Assembly: GCA_038030265.1 (NCBI GenBank)
Contig: CM075941.1
Coordinates: 434,001 to 498,000 of the forward strand
Reading direction: 5' to 3'
Length of the DNA: 64,000 nucleotides
Source: Corythucha ciliata
Taxonomy: Eukaryota; Arthropoda; Insecta; Hemiptera; Tingidae
Shown here: positions 22,690 to 32,772 of the stretch, one piece after another
How the letters are laid out: each line of letters begins with the position of its first letter
Numbering within the stretch: the first letter of the stretch is position 1
Notes under the pieces: model-generated
Database searches by the model: none
Told to the model about the DNA's origin: nothing
What the model saw: the letters and a program-made list of their open reading frames with translations, nothing else
Position numbers and translations under genes: made by a program

Positions 22690-23890
22690 TAAATTAAATG
22701 TATCCGTGAATTAGCGTTTTTCCAGGATTTTAGGAGCGGACTAGTGCTTTTACACATTGATAGCCGGGAATTAGCGTATCTCTCCATTTTCTCAATTTTT
22801 GGTGCGAATTACCGCGTTTCCTCAAGTCTAGCAGCGGATTTCCTGAAAATGATCCGCGAACTAGCCTTTTTTCTTCACAGTTTTAGCCACGAATTATTTC
22901 TTAATTTTAACCGAGAAATATTTCATCGATCTGCCAGCGAATTACCACTTTTATTCAAAATAATTTTAGCCCCGAATTAGCGGATTTCCCCCAAATCTGC
23001 AAATTAGCGTTTTTCTCCTGCGAATGAGATTTATTTGTCAATTCTAGGCGCGAATTAATGGATTTTTCCATCCCCTTTCCCAACGAATGAGCTCTTTATC
23101 TTAATTTTAGGCTAGAATCCACTTTTGCCTCAGTTTAGCTGTGAATAGGCGAGTTTTGGCATAAATGTATCCGTGATTTAGCGTTTTTGTCAATTTCAAC
23201 AGCGCATTAGAGCTTTTTCGCCGTTTAACACTGGGAATTAAGCGTTTTATTCACTTCTTAGTCACGCGGATAAGCGTTTCTTTTATCTCCATTTTTACGC
23301 GAATTACCGCTGTTTCTCATAATTTTAGCCGTGGATTTTCCCAAATTGATCTCTAATATAGCGTTTTTCTCAAATTTTGCTGCGAATGAGCACATTTTCT
23401 CAATTTTAGCTGCGAATTATTCTTTAAAAATAGCCTCGAATTCTTTATTTAGCAATGCGTTTGCGCATTTTCTTAATTTTACAGGCGAATTATAGCCTTT
23501 TATCACAATTTTAGGCGGGAGTCTGCACTAGCCTTAGTTTTAACCGTGAATAAGTGTCTTTTAGTTAGCATGTTTCCGCGAATCAGCGTTTTTTTTCAAT
23601 TTCAACAGCCCATTAGCGCTTTTACTTCCTGGTTTTTCTCTAGTTTTGCCACGAATTAATCTTCGAATTAGCGTCAGTCTTCATTTTAGCGGCTAATACG
23701 CCCTGTTTGGTGACTGTAGCCACGAATCGAAGCCATTCTCGATTAAGCAAAAATGTATCCTTGAATTTGCGTTTTTCTAAATTTTAGCAGCACATTTAAC
23801 ACTTTTCTCTGGTTTCGTCGTGAATTAGCGATTTTTTCACTTTTATGGTTATGAATTAATGCTTTTTCTTAATTTCAGCCTTGATGTTGC
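22690..23890. repeat. Degenerate array of about 30-bp units (family 1)
   Basis: About 40 loosely related units, with the recurring phrase (C)GAATTAGCGxTTTTxTCAATTTTAGCC. Spacing varies by a few bases and no unit is identical to the next, so this is an old array. No coding frame survives. Confidence 0.75.
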
Positions 23891-23923
23891 TTCGAGAAAC
23901 CCCAAATCCGTTAAATCCAAAGC

Positions 23924-24159
23924 AATAATTTGTCTCTCCACAGTTTATTCCTCTTCGCCGGAATCAATTTTCTACCCGTACCGAGTCATCTTCAGCGGTA
24001 CAATAGTTCCACAAAAGTATTAAAATTTAAACATTTATCTTCGTTTTTGTGCTAGTCAAGAGCACACTACTCTAGTAGTCGTTTCACAGTTGCTTTGACT
24101 AGTGGGTATCCACATCGATTCCGCTGAAGAGGAATAAACTGTGGAGATACAAATTATTA
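23924..24159. mobile_element. MITE with about 40-bp terminal inverted repeats
   Basis: The left end (AATAATTTGTCTCTCCACAG, continuing to GGAATC) is matched by the reverse complement of the right end (GATTCCGCTGAAGAGGAATA, continuing to ATTATT), with few mismatches. It is 236 bp and non-coding. The ends are A/T palindromic, so the target duplication length cannot be set. Confidence 0.7.
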
Positions 24160-24242
24160 CTTTCTTAAATCTTCGAAACCGACTTCTCCTTGCCCTAGTG
24201 ACCAGGCAGCAAATATACTGAATCCTCAATGACTCAGTCTGT

Positions 24243-25747
24243 CTGACTTTAAGCCAGTCTCAAGGGAAGACATTCTGAAGTATATATTAATAAACTTAAG
24301 TCCTCAGACGCCCGAGACTGCTACGAGATGTCGACCAATCTCTTCAAGGAAATCTCCCTATTGTTAATAGAACCTCTGCACATGTTAGTGAACGCGTGCC
24401 TTTCATCAGGCCACTTTCCGGACGCTCTTAAATTGTCAAAAGTTTTGCCAGTCTATAAAAAAGAAAATTCGGACGACCTGAATAACTATAGGCCCATTTC
24501 GGTTTTACCAATAGCGTCAAAAAATGTAGAATATTTCGTAAACAGACAATTTAAACGAGTATTTCGAAAATTACAAAGTTTACTCTACGGATCAGTTTGG
24601 ATATTGTACCAAGAAATCAGCTGTGGATGCGATTGTGGCTCTCACATCGAAAATCTAGGAAACTTTTGAAGCAAAAAGAACTAAAATGAGAGACTTTTTG
24701 TATCTGAGCCACGCCTTTGATAGCACCGATCAAAGTCAGACTTTACGCAAGCTGAAGTGCTACGGTGTCAAGGGAACGGTCCTCGATCTCATTAAATCCT
24801 ACTTGGACAATAGGCAGCAATACGTTTCATTAGGACTAGGGAACAAGTCTACAGTGACGACACGGATCACCGGAGTTCCGCAAGGGTCGACTCTCGGTCC
24901 CACTTTTTTCATTATTCTTACTAACGATTTCGGTTATTACCTGGAAGACAGCACATCCTATAGATGTGCCGATGACAATACACTGCTGACATGCTCATCA
25001 GACTTCGAAACCCCCGAACAATATCTGACCACTCATTGGAAAAAGCGAAAAATTGGTTTGTAACCCCATGGCTTAAAAATGAACGAACAGAAGACTGTGT
25101 GCGTCTTTTTTACGCTCCGACAACCCCAGACCTGTGATTTTTTTGTTACATTTCTCGGCGTGCATTTGGACTCGAAGTTGACATTCAAAAAACATTTCGA
25201 GAATTTGACTTTACGGCTAGCCAGAGTTCTGTTCATGATGCGCAAACTAGCTTCCATCGTTTCGAGGGATGTGCTGCGCAGTGTTTAGTTTGGGTGCTTT
25301 CACTCGATTCTCACATAATGGCATCTCTGTCTGCGGAGGAGCTCCAAGGTGCGACTCAGTGCCCGGGACTCGTGCAGGGAAGCGTTCGCCGATCTCGAAA
25401 TCCCTACTCTATACGCCTGTTACATACGCGAATGCACGAAGATAGTAAACAAAACCATCGCCGAGGGTAACGAAGTTCTGAAGAGAAGGCATGAATACGA
25501 GACTAGATGTGCAAGCCAGCCGATGCCACCATTAACGCGCACGAACAAGACCCTGATAAACCCCGAAGTCATGGGACTAAGCTGTATCAACGCATTCTTG
25601 AAAACTTCAAAGCGGGAAACGGACTTATTACTTTACCTACTTTTAAAGCGAAGCGTATTTAACGTGCAAGGTGCTATATATCTATATGCTACATTTGTTG
25701 CTGAAAAACCATTCGCCTCTATCACGGAAGAGTCCAGTTTGAGGGAG
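24243..25747 (+). pseudogene. LINE reverse transcriptase, decayed (first)
   Basis: Blocks in order: SSGHFPDALKLSKVLPVYKK with NNYRPISVLP (motif 1/2 region), SHAFDSTDQSQTLRKL (motif A, about 24,710), LIKSYLDNRQQYV, TGVPQGSTLGP (motif B), CADDNTLL at the motif C place (F/YADD expected), then FLGVHLDSKLTFKKH and C-terminal helices. Several frameshifts and stops, for example near 24,669, 25,063 and 25,288. No endonuclease or 3' tail is recognisable. I do not assign a clade. Confidence 0.85.
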
Positions 25748-26079
25748 TAGAAAATACCGCAGTTACCATACCAGGAGACGGAAATTCTAAGTTCAATTCC
25801 AAAAATATCACTTTCTGGAGGAAAAATTGCCAGTTAATCGACAGAAATTCGGAAAAGATGTTGCAAAAAAGACAGTTTTACAGCAGAGATGTTAGGTTTT
25901 GACGGTTCACGACCGCATCTGTGCTAATTGAGTTTCTGAGGCCGAATTGACAATATCTCGCGTCGATTTACCTCGCGTCGATGAGCTACTGAGCTCTCTT
26001 TCTGGGCACTTATCCCCGAACGCCTGCAATAGGCATTGGGATTTGGGATGCATCTTCGTTCTCACGTCAAACTACCCAT

Positions 26080-27435
26080 CCCTAGATCAAAGCCTGGCTA
26101 CTCCCCTGCCGTGAACTAGCGATGTATTCACTTTTAGCCAAGGATTAGCGTTTTTTCTCAATTTTAGACAACGAATTCGCTATTTTTCTTATTTTTATCC
26201 GAGATTGGCGCTTTCTTAACTTTAGCTGGTGAATGAGAGTTTTTTTTTTTGCAATTATAGCCCATTTCACAAATGTTTGTCGACAATATGAGTTTTTATC
26301 GATTTTAGACAAGAATTAGCAATTTATCTTGCCTCAGCCATGACTTAGCACTTAATATCAGCAACGAAGCGGCCATTTAAACAGTTAATTTTCTCAATTT
26401 TAGCAGAAAATTAGGATGCCCCGTACATTATTGCTTTTCTGCAATTTAGCAGCGGATTAGAACTTTTCCAAAATTATTTCCAGCTCTGCCATGAGTCGGC
26501 ACTTTTTCTCCATTTTAGCAGCGAATTTTTGCAATTTCCTCATTTTTAGCAGCGAATCAGCGCTTTTTTATTTATATTACTAGCGGATTGGCAATGTTGT
26601 ATTCACATGTAGCAATGAATTAGCACTTTTCTCACTTATAGCCACGAATTAGTACCTCTTCTCTATTTCAGCTATGAAGCTGCCTTCAAAACTCGCGAAT
26701 TGACGTTCCCTCAATTTCAGCTTTGAACGAACCCTTGTTCTCTTTTTTAGCCGCCATGTAGCACTTGTTCTTAATTTTGGCCATGCATGGGCGATTTTTT
26801 CACATTTAGGCATCCGAGTTGGAGCCGTTTGCCCATTTTATCAGCGAGTTAGCGATTTTTCTCAATTTTAGGGTGCCCAGTTGATTTTTGTGTGCGTCAT
26901 TAAATTAAGATGCCCGTCAAACCATAACTTTAAAAAAGAAAATTAGCTACGCATTAGAGATTTTTTGAAATTATTTCACTTTCAGACACGTGTTAGCACT
27001 TTTGCTCAACTTTAGCCGCATATCAGCAATTTTTTTCAATTTTATCAGTGAATTAGCGCTTTTATTTCTATGCTACCAGCGAATTGGCGATGTATGTACA
27101 TTTTTTGTAGCAATGATTATCACATTTCTCATTTTAAGCCCCAAATTAGCGCTTCTTTTCATTGATATGAGCACTTTTTCTCATTTTCAGCCGTGAATTA
27201 GTACTTCTTAATAACTTTAGCCATGAAAGAGTGATTGTATCACGTCATTCAGCCGTACAATATAGCGCATTTTCCTCTTTTTAGCAGCGGATTTAGCATT
27301 TTTTTTTTCAATTTTGGCAGCAAACTGCGATTTGTATGCTGCTAAAATTGAGAAAAATCTCTAATTCGATGATAAAAGAGGAAAAAGCGCTAACTCATAG
27401 TTGAAAGTGAAAAAATCGCAAATTCAAGCAGAAAA
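26080..27435. repeat. Degenerate 30-bp-unit array (family 1) with an orientation switch
   Basis: From 26,100 to about 27,310 units read on the plus strand (AGCGxTTTTTCTCAATTTTAGC). From about 27,340 to 27,435 they read on the minus strand (GCTAAAATTGAGAAAAA...). The switch lies at a small palindrome (CAATTTTGGCAG ... CTGCTAAAATTG, 27,311-27,351). Confidence 0.75.
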
Positions 27436-27436
27436 A

Positions 27437-27600
27437 GCTAGTGATGCACGAGACCATCATTTTTGGAGTGAGACCGAGACCAAATTTTCTGGTCTCGAGC
27501 AAAGACCGAGACGGGAGCGTTATTTTCGAGACGAGACCGAGACTGGTATCGGTCTCTTAATTAAAAGAATGAAAAAATGATGGCTCATTCATGAATACAG
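27437..27600 (+). repeat. Left end of GAGACC-type inverted-repeat pair
   Basis: GCTAGTGATGCACGAGACC (27,437-27,455) is followed by repeated GAGACCGAGAC motifs. The exact reverse complement of the first 19 bp ends at 31,845. The termini resemble those of DNA transposons, but I find no target duplication. Confidence 0.65.
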
Positions 27601-28389
27601 AACAGACCATTTTGAACAAATTCCGAAATTTGAAATGACCTTGTTTCATGCCGATACGGCTATTGTGTTAAGTGCCTCCGGCCCGTGGTGGGTCTAAGGG
27701 GTGGACATATCCACCCCCCCCCTCCAGAACACACAAAATGAATAAAACAATGGGAAAAAAATTTCCTTTTTGTAGAATTATAGGAAACACGCACATTTCT
27801 TCTTCTTTTACGAATCATACATGATGGTTTTCGCACGATCAGGGTGGGAAGTGATACTTCCCCTTCGCCAGGTACCTCAACAGGGAAGTTGATTTTTACT
27901 TAAAGAGATGAGCTAGGTGAAAAAAGTTTTTTTTTTTTTTTTCACTCACTAGTGAAGGAAAGTATGGCAGAATATCAATAATTTCACATTTTCCCACGCA
28001 AGAGAAGGAAACAGGAAGATTTCACTCACTAGTGAAGGAAAGTGAAAAAAAAAGTTCTGTATTCAATTAGCGTACCCTTGCCTCCGAACACTTGCAGGAA
28101 AGACAATTAAACCTGTTGGTCGTGCGAAAAATAATATCCACAACTCGTGAGGAAGAAACTTTCATTCTGCTTGTTGTTTTTAGCTCACTCGGCCCCGCCT
28201 CGTGAGCAAAACATAACTCGCTGGTAAAACTCCACTTTCCTTCCTTTGTAGTGAAATATACTATATTTCACTTGTCGCGCGAAAAATATCGTGCATAACT
28301 CAATTGACTTGCTCGTACTCATTTAGCCGACTCGGCTTTGCCTCGCCAGCCAAACAAAGCACTCGCAAGTAAATTGGCACTTACGTGTC

Positions 28390-29790
28390 GCGTTATATTT
28401 AAGATCCGCCCAATTTATAAGAAAGGGGATCCTAGCCTACCAGCGAACTATCGGCCGCTAGCAATATTGCCATACTTGAGGAAGGTGTTGGAATCATTCC
28501 TGCGAAGGGATATTGCCAGTTCCTTGAGGCCAACGAAATTTATTCCGACTGCCAGCACGGCTTCCGGGGAACAGTCACGGCTGGTATTCAGCTCGTTAAT
28601 GACTGTCTCCAGGGGCGTCGTTTGACATGAAAAGGGCAGGAAAAGGTCATACCTCATGACATTATCTGCCGGAAGCTGGAGGGCTACGGTTTCATGGATG
28701 GCTCTCTTCGTCTAATAACATCATATTTGTCGCATTGCTACCAGACAGTCTCTACTGGATTCGAAGTATCATCTGTTCGTCCGGTCCTATACGGTGTTCC
28801 GCAGGGCTCCCACTTGGGGGCCGGACTTGTGTGATGTTTTCAACAACGACTTACCGGCTAGCCTGCTTCGATTTGCGCAACTTTAGAATTGCTACATATA
28901 TGCAGACGACGTCTCGTTACAATTTGCGCTCCTTGATAGTGACTCGGCCCCCCATCTGGCCTCCCAATGTTCGGAGTTTTTAGAGGCATGGTGTGGCGCA
29001 AATAAGCTAATCTTCAATTCTGACAAGACCCAGTGACTGGAGGTGACATCAGCGTCGTCGGTGGCGCCTTCCCCGCAGGAACCGCTCAACTTCCTGGGAT
29101 TCGAACTGGATAGCAGACTTAATTGGGAATACCATATTGAGATGGTCTGCGGAAAGCTCTCTCGCAGTCTTTTTTTGTTGCGGCGACTCAGGGACTCTGT
29201 GTCGGAGGTTGCACCGAGAAGTGTATATTTCGCACACTTTCACTGCCATCTTCTTTATGGGGTTCTGCTTTGGGGCGCTTCACATCACGCTGGCCGCGCC
29301 TTTCAGCTTCAGAAGCGTGCTGTGAGGCTTCTTGTTGGTTTGAGGCCAAGGGACTCGTGTAAGTAGGCTTTCCCTGCTCTTGGGATGCTCACCCTCACTT
29401 CTGCTTTTGCCCTCCAAGTTTTGAATTATATGTGAAGTCTAACTTACAACTGTTCAAGTCACACTCGGATGTCCATGTCTATTCGACGCGGAACGCCAAC
29501 AAGCTTATAAAAGATAGAACCCGTTTGAGACTCACTAATAGTAAGAGCTTTCACCAACTTGGGATTGATCTCTATAACATGCTGCCTGGATCAGTAGCGC
29601 AGCCGCCTCCGAAAGCATTCAACAGGAAGCTTAAAGGGCTGTTTCTTGCAAAGGCCTTGCTACTCCGTGGATGAGGTAAAGGGCGCTCTCTGCTTATGGA
29701 AGCCTCTGTCTCTGTGACTTTAAATTTTGCCACTTGACGTTGTAATGCCCGTTTGGGTCTCTACAATAAATCAGTTTATTATTATAGGTA
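28390..29790 (+). pseudogene. LINE reverse transcriptase, decayed (second)
   Basis: Blocks in order: IRPIYKKGDPSLPANYRPLAILP, CQHGFRG in a shifted frame (about 28,553), GVPQGS (about 28,794), YADDVSLQFAL (motif C intact, about 28,900, frameshifted relative to its neighbours), FNSDKTQ, LNFLGFELDSRLNWEYH, LLYGVLLWGAS, FQLQKRAVRLLVGL and a C-terminal STRNANKL...FHQLGIDLYNMLP. Stops and frameshifts occur throughout. An AATAAA at about 29,764 and an AT-rich end follow. It belongs to a different lineage from the copy at 24-25 kb by sequence. Confidence 0.85.
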
Positions 29791-30154
29791 ATTATTACTA
29801 TTTTTTTTCTTCATGAAGCGAAAACACGTTTTTATAGCTCGAAAACGAGCGATAAAACGGTCGTTTCTACGGCTAGCCTGAGAAAGTAGTGTCGGAAAGA
29901 GTCCGTCAGGAGCGTTCCGAGCAGTGATTCTCCGAACTGCACTTCATAATGACAAAAAGGTAAAAAACAAAATCATCCAAAGGAGTTTTTAAACATCTGT
30001 GAAAATCAGGAGACAACTGCCGAGAGGGTCCTGAGCTACGTCATAACCCAACCTTCTATATTCAGACCCCAAAAGACCATTAATTAGTCTCTAATTTTGA
30101 TAATAAAATGATTTGGTTTTTTCTACACCTTAGTTTTCACTTCATTCAACAAAA

Positions 30155-30296
30155 AAAATAGTATATTGACCTCGCCGCGAAAGTGCTTTGCCAGTCCTCG
30201 AGGTGTCCGGCCTCGCCTTCGCCTCGGCCGTACAACTCCTCTCGGCCCGGCAAAGACACACTTTCGCGGCTAGGTGCATAATATACTATTTTTAAA
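30155..30296. repeat. Palindromic MITE with CTCG-rich core
   Basis: Termini AAAATAGTATATTGACCTCG and its inverted partner (...TAGGTGCATAATATACTATTTT) flank a core with CCTCGCCTTCGCCTCGG-type repeats and GCGAAAGTG / CACTTTCGC arms. A related, more diverged element lies at about 30,375-30,525. Similar CTCG phrases occur at 28,180-28,400. Confidence 0.6.
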
Positions 30297-30374
30297 CAGC
30301 TGATTATTTTAGAGCCTAGGGGATAAAACACTCACTTTGTCGCCGTGGCCCAAAAAATCAGCCCATGTTTTAAT

Positions 30375-30525
30375 AAAAAAATAGTGTACACAACGCGTCA
30401 AAAAAGTGATTTTGTGGTCTCGAGAAAAGGCCAGGCTCGGCAACGCCTCGCCCGTCCCATTTTTTCTCTCGGCCTCCAAAAAATCGGTTTCTTGCCTAGG
30501 CGTATAATCTACTATTCCTAAGATC
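30375..30525. repeat. Second CTCG-core palindromic element
   Basis: Begins AAAATAGTGTACACAACGCG and ends ...GCGTATAATCTACTATT, with a GGCCAGGCTCGGCAACGCCTCG core. Arms pair only partly. By its ends it belongs to the same family as 30,155-30,296. Confidence 0.5.
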
Positions 30526-30551
30526 ATACTTAAAGCAGTGTTTAAGCAGAT

Positions 30552-30666
30552 GTTCATCGTGCGTAAAGACCTACTTTACACACGCCGTGCGGTAAAGAGT
30601 TCACGGTATAAGAGTTCTCTCTTTACCGCACGGCGCGTGTAAAGTAGGTCTTTAAGCACGATGAAC
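30552..30666. repeat. 48-bp inverted repeat with 19-bp loop
   Basis: Left arm 30,552-30,599 and right arm 30,619-30,666 are reverse complements at 46 of 48 positions. The arms include GTAAAGACCTACTTTACAC, itself partly palindromic. A transcript would form a strong hairpin. No coding capacity. Confidence 0.9.
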
Positions 30667-31065
30667 GATGGGTGAAGGGTGAGTGGAACCGTGAGTGGAA
30701 CCGTCATATCCCAAAAAGATCAAAGTCAGTTGATTATGATGGTGAGTTGGTAGAAGAATTGAGGCAGGGAAGCCCGCTTTCATCTTACGCGCTTCTTTTG
30801 TTTCTTCTTTTTTATTTCTCTGAAATGAAGTTGTGTGGCAAATGGAGACTTTACGGAACCGTCAAATTAAATAATTATGAACGTAATTGGCTTTAAAAGG
30901 CTTTGTGCGATTGAAGGTAAAAAAAAAGCGTACGATCCTGAGGCGTATAATCGCACTACAAACTCTACCGATGAAGGCACTCGACTTCGTCTCCTGTCGC
31001 AAACATCGTGCCTCGTTCGTTAAAAGCTCCTTTATGCCAACGTATCGTAATAAAAAAAAAAAAGG

Positions 31066-31224
31066 TTAGGGTTCCCGGGGGCCGGTGAAATACATTGCAA
31101 CCTACGGGTGCCCGCGCACTAGGCAGCAAATATTTCCAGGCTGGGGCAGCCACTAGAACAAGCCCAACTGCACAACAGCCAACCGGCTGCCCCGGCCAGG
31201 ATGCTTAGTGCAAGGGAACCCTAA
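31066..31224. mobile_element. Small inverted-repeat element with TTAGGGTTCCC ends
   Basis: TTAGGGTTCCC at 31,066-31,076 is mirrored by GGGAACCCTAA at 31,214-31,224. The 159-bp interior is GC-rich with further GGCC/CCGG pairing. An A-run precedes it. If the ends include a TTA target duplication, the element proper is three bases shorter at each end. Confidence 0.55.
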
Positions 31225-31684
31225 TTTTGCGTTTGAAACTTCCCTGGGCCGCTATCATCAAACTCGACATGGCTTTCATTTTTTTTTTATTTATTTATTT
31301 TCAACTAACATTGCCAGTTGAAGCATGAAAAGGAGGGTCTGATGTATGGGGGGGGGAGGGTTGTGCACCTCTGCCTCGTCGTGTCTGGGAAGGTAAGTCA
31401 CTCGCTTGAACTGAATGAGTTGGCATCTGCGAGATTTTGAGTTGATCTCGTTGAATTCCCAACTGTTCCCCTTTCACGTTCTCAGTGTGACGATTATTTT
31501 AAAGGCACGATTCTATTTTGGGGCAATTACAATGCTCTTTGGTCATTAATCACTAGTGTATCACTTATCTCCCTTCGTGCCACGAGCCACCAAGGAAGGA
31601 AAGCAAAGTATAAATTCATCTATCGTCGTCATCTGTAATCATTGGGGCGAGAATAGGATCACTCGTCACTAATATCACACATAC

Positions 31685-31845
31685 TTTGAATTCGCACCTT
31701 TAACTTTTCGAGACAAGACCGAGACTTTCACGACCGAGACGAGACCGAATTTTAATGATCGAGACCGAGACCAACCCTTCATGAGCGAGACCGAGACCGA
31801 TACCACTCAAGTCTCGTCTCGGTCTTGGTCTCGTGCATCACTAGC
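31685..31845 (-). repeat. Right end of GAGACC-type inverted-repeat pair
   Basis: Repeated GAGACCGAGAC motifs end in GGTCTCGTGCATCACTAGC (31,827-31,845), the exact inverse of 27,437-27,455. Together they enclose 4.4 kb that includes the LINE at 28.4 kb and three palindromes but no transposase frame. Confidence 0.65.
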
Positions 31846-31854
31846 GAGTCAGTG

Positions 31855-32135
31855 TTGCCAATTTCAGAGCGTGAATAGTAGGCGCCAATTACGTTGGCTA
31901 TTTTCGGCGTGTGAATGGGTAGAGAGTTTGCCATAAGCAAAGGGATCGCCTGTTTAGGCATTTTTTCAAGCGGGAATTGCCATTTTGGCTACTTTTAGTG
32001 TGGAAATTTATAAGTTAAGCAATTTTGGGGCCCGAATATTATCCGTCGAGCCAGGTGCGCGAATAGTTAGTTATTGACCATTTATGCGCGCGAACGGTCA
32101 GTTCAGAGAATTTTGAAGGCTCGAATGTAGTCATT
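31855..32135. repeat. Degenerate 30-bp-unit array (family 2)
   Basis: Units resemble GCGTGAATAGTCAxTTTxGCxATTTTxGG with about 30-bp spacing. They have the same layout as family 1 (a GAAT core, a T-rich run and an ATTTTxG end) but different consensus bases. Confidence 0.65.
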
Positions 32136-32343
32136 TTAACTTATTTTTCTTTTCTTTTTCGAGAATAGCAAGATGAGTTTGTTCATGTGACTTACAAGAA
32201 ATCCGCTTTCGAGAATTTCGCTTTTTCAAACACCAATTTCGTATAAGTTTGACTGGTGAAAATGGCATTTTCACGGGTTCTACTCGTTGGGAACATCAAT
32301 TTAACCAACCAATCACTAACAAGCACGGTGGAAACAAAAAAAG

Positions 32344-32346
<3 letters not shown>

Positions 32347-32392
<46 letters not shown>
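32347..32392. repeat. 46-base poly-A tract
   Basis: An uninterrupted run of A about 380 bp upstream of the opsin start. Its true length cannot be trusted in an assembly. Confidence 0.95.
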
Positions 32393-32393
<1 letters not shown>

Positions 32394-32718
32394 AGGCTGG
32401 AACAGCTGTCAACGTTATGCCGACTCGTATGTGAAGGTCCTCCGCACGAAACACTCGGAGGCTAGACTCGAGCAACACGTATGTTCAACGGGTTGCTAGC
32501 TTGGAATGATAAGTAAATTACTTCTTTGAATAAACAGGGGATCAACCTTATTCAATCGAAGGTTTGACGAAGCCCCATACGTAAATAATAGTCGAAGATC
32601 CGAACAAATGAATTAACTTAATTTGATCCAATAAAAATCGTGAATCGTAATCCAATGTTCTTCTCTATCGAAGCAATATTAGATTTATCGAATTAATGGG
32701 CATACCCTTTTTTCCCCA

Positions 32719-32725
32719 TATAAAA
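32719..32725 (+). promoter_or_regulatory. Possible TATA box of the opsin gene
   Basis: TATAAAA lies about 50 bp upstream of the opsin start codon, a plausible core promoter distance with a short 5' leader. A TAATCC site (K50 homeodomain type, as used by Otd in fly photoreceptors) lies at about 32,648-32,653; this second site is suggestive only. Confidence 0.45.
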
Positions 32726-32772
32726 CGACAAACCTCAGCCTCCCTAGGCCTTTTTCCCCCTCTTCACTGACA

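Noticed and set aside
26100..27435. CRISPR-like array from the regular 30-bp spacing
   Set aside because: Units are degenerate, there are no identical repeats with unique spacers, and the genome is eukaryotic with introns.
32249..32478. Frames through the poly-A tract near 32.35 kb
   Set aside because: They encode lysine or phenylalanine homopolymers read through A/T runs, with no support as genes.
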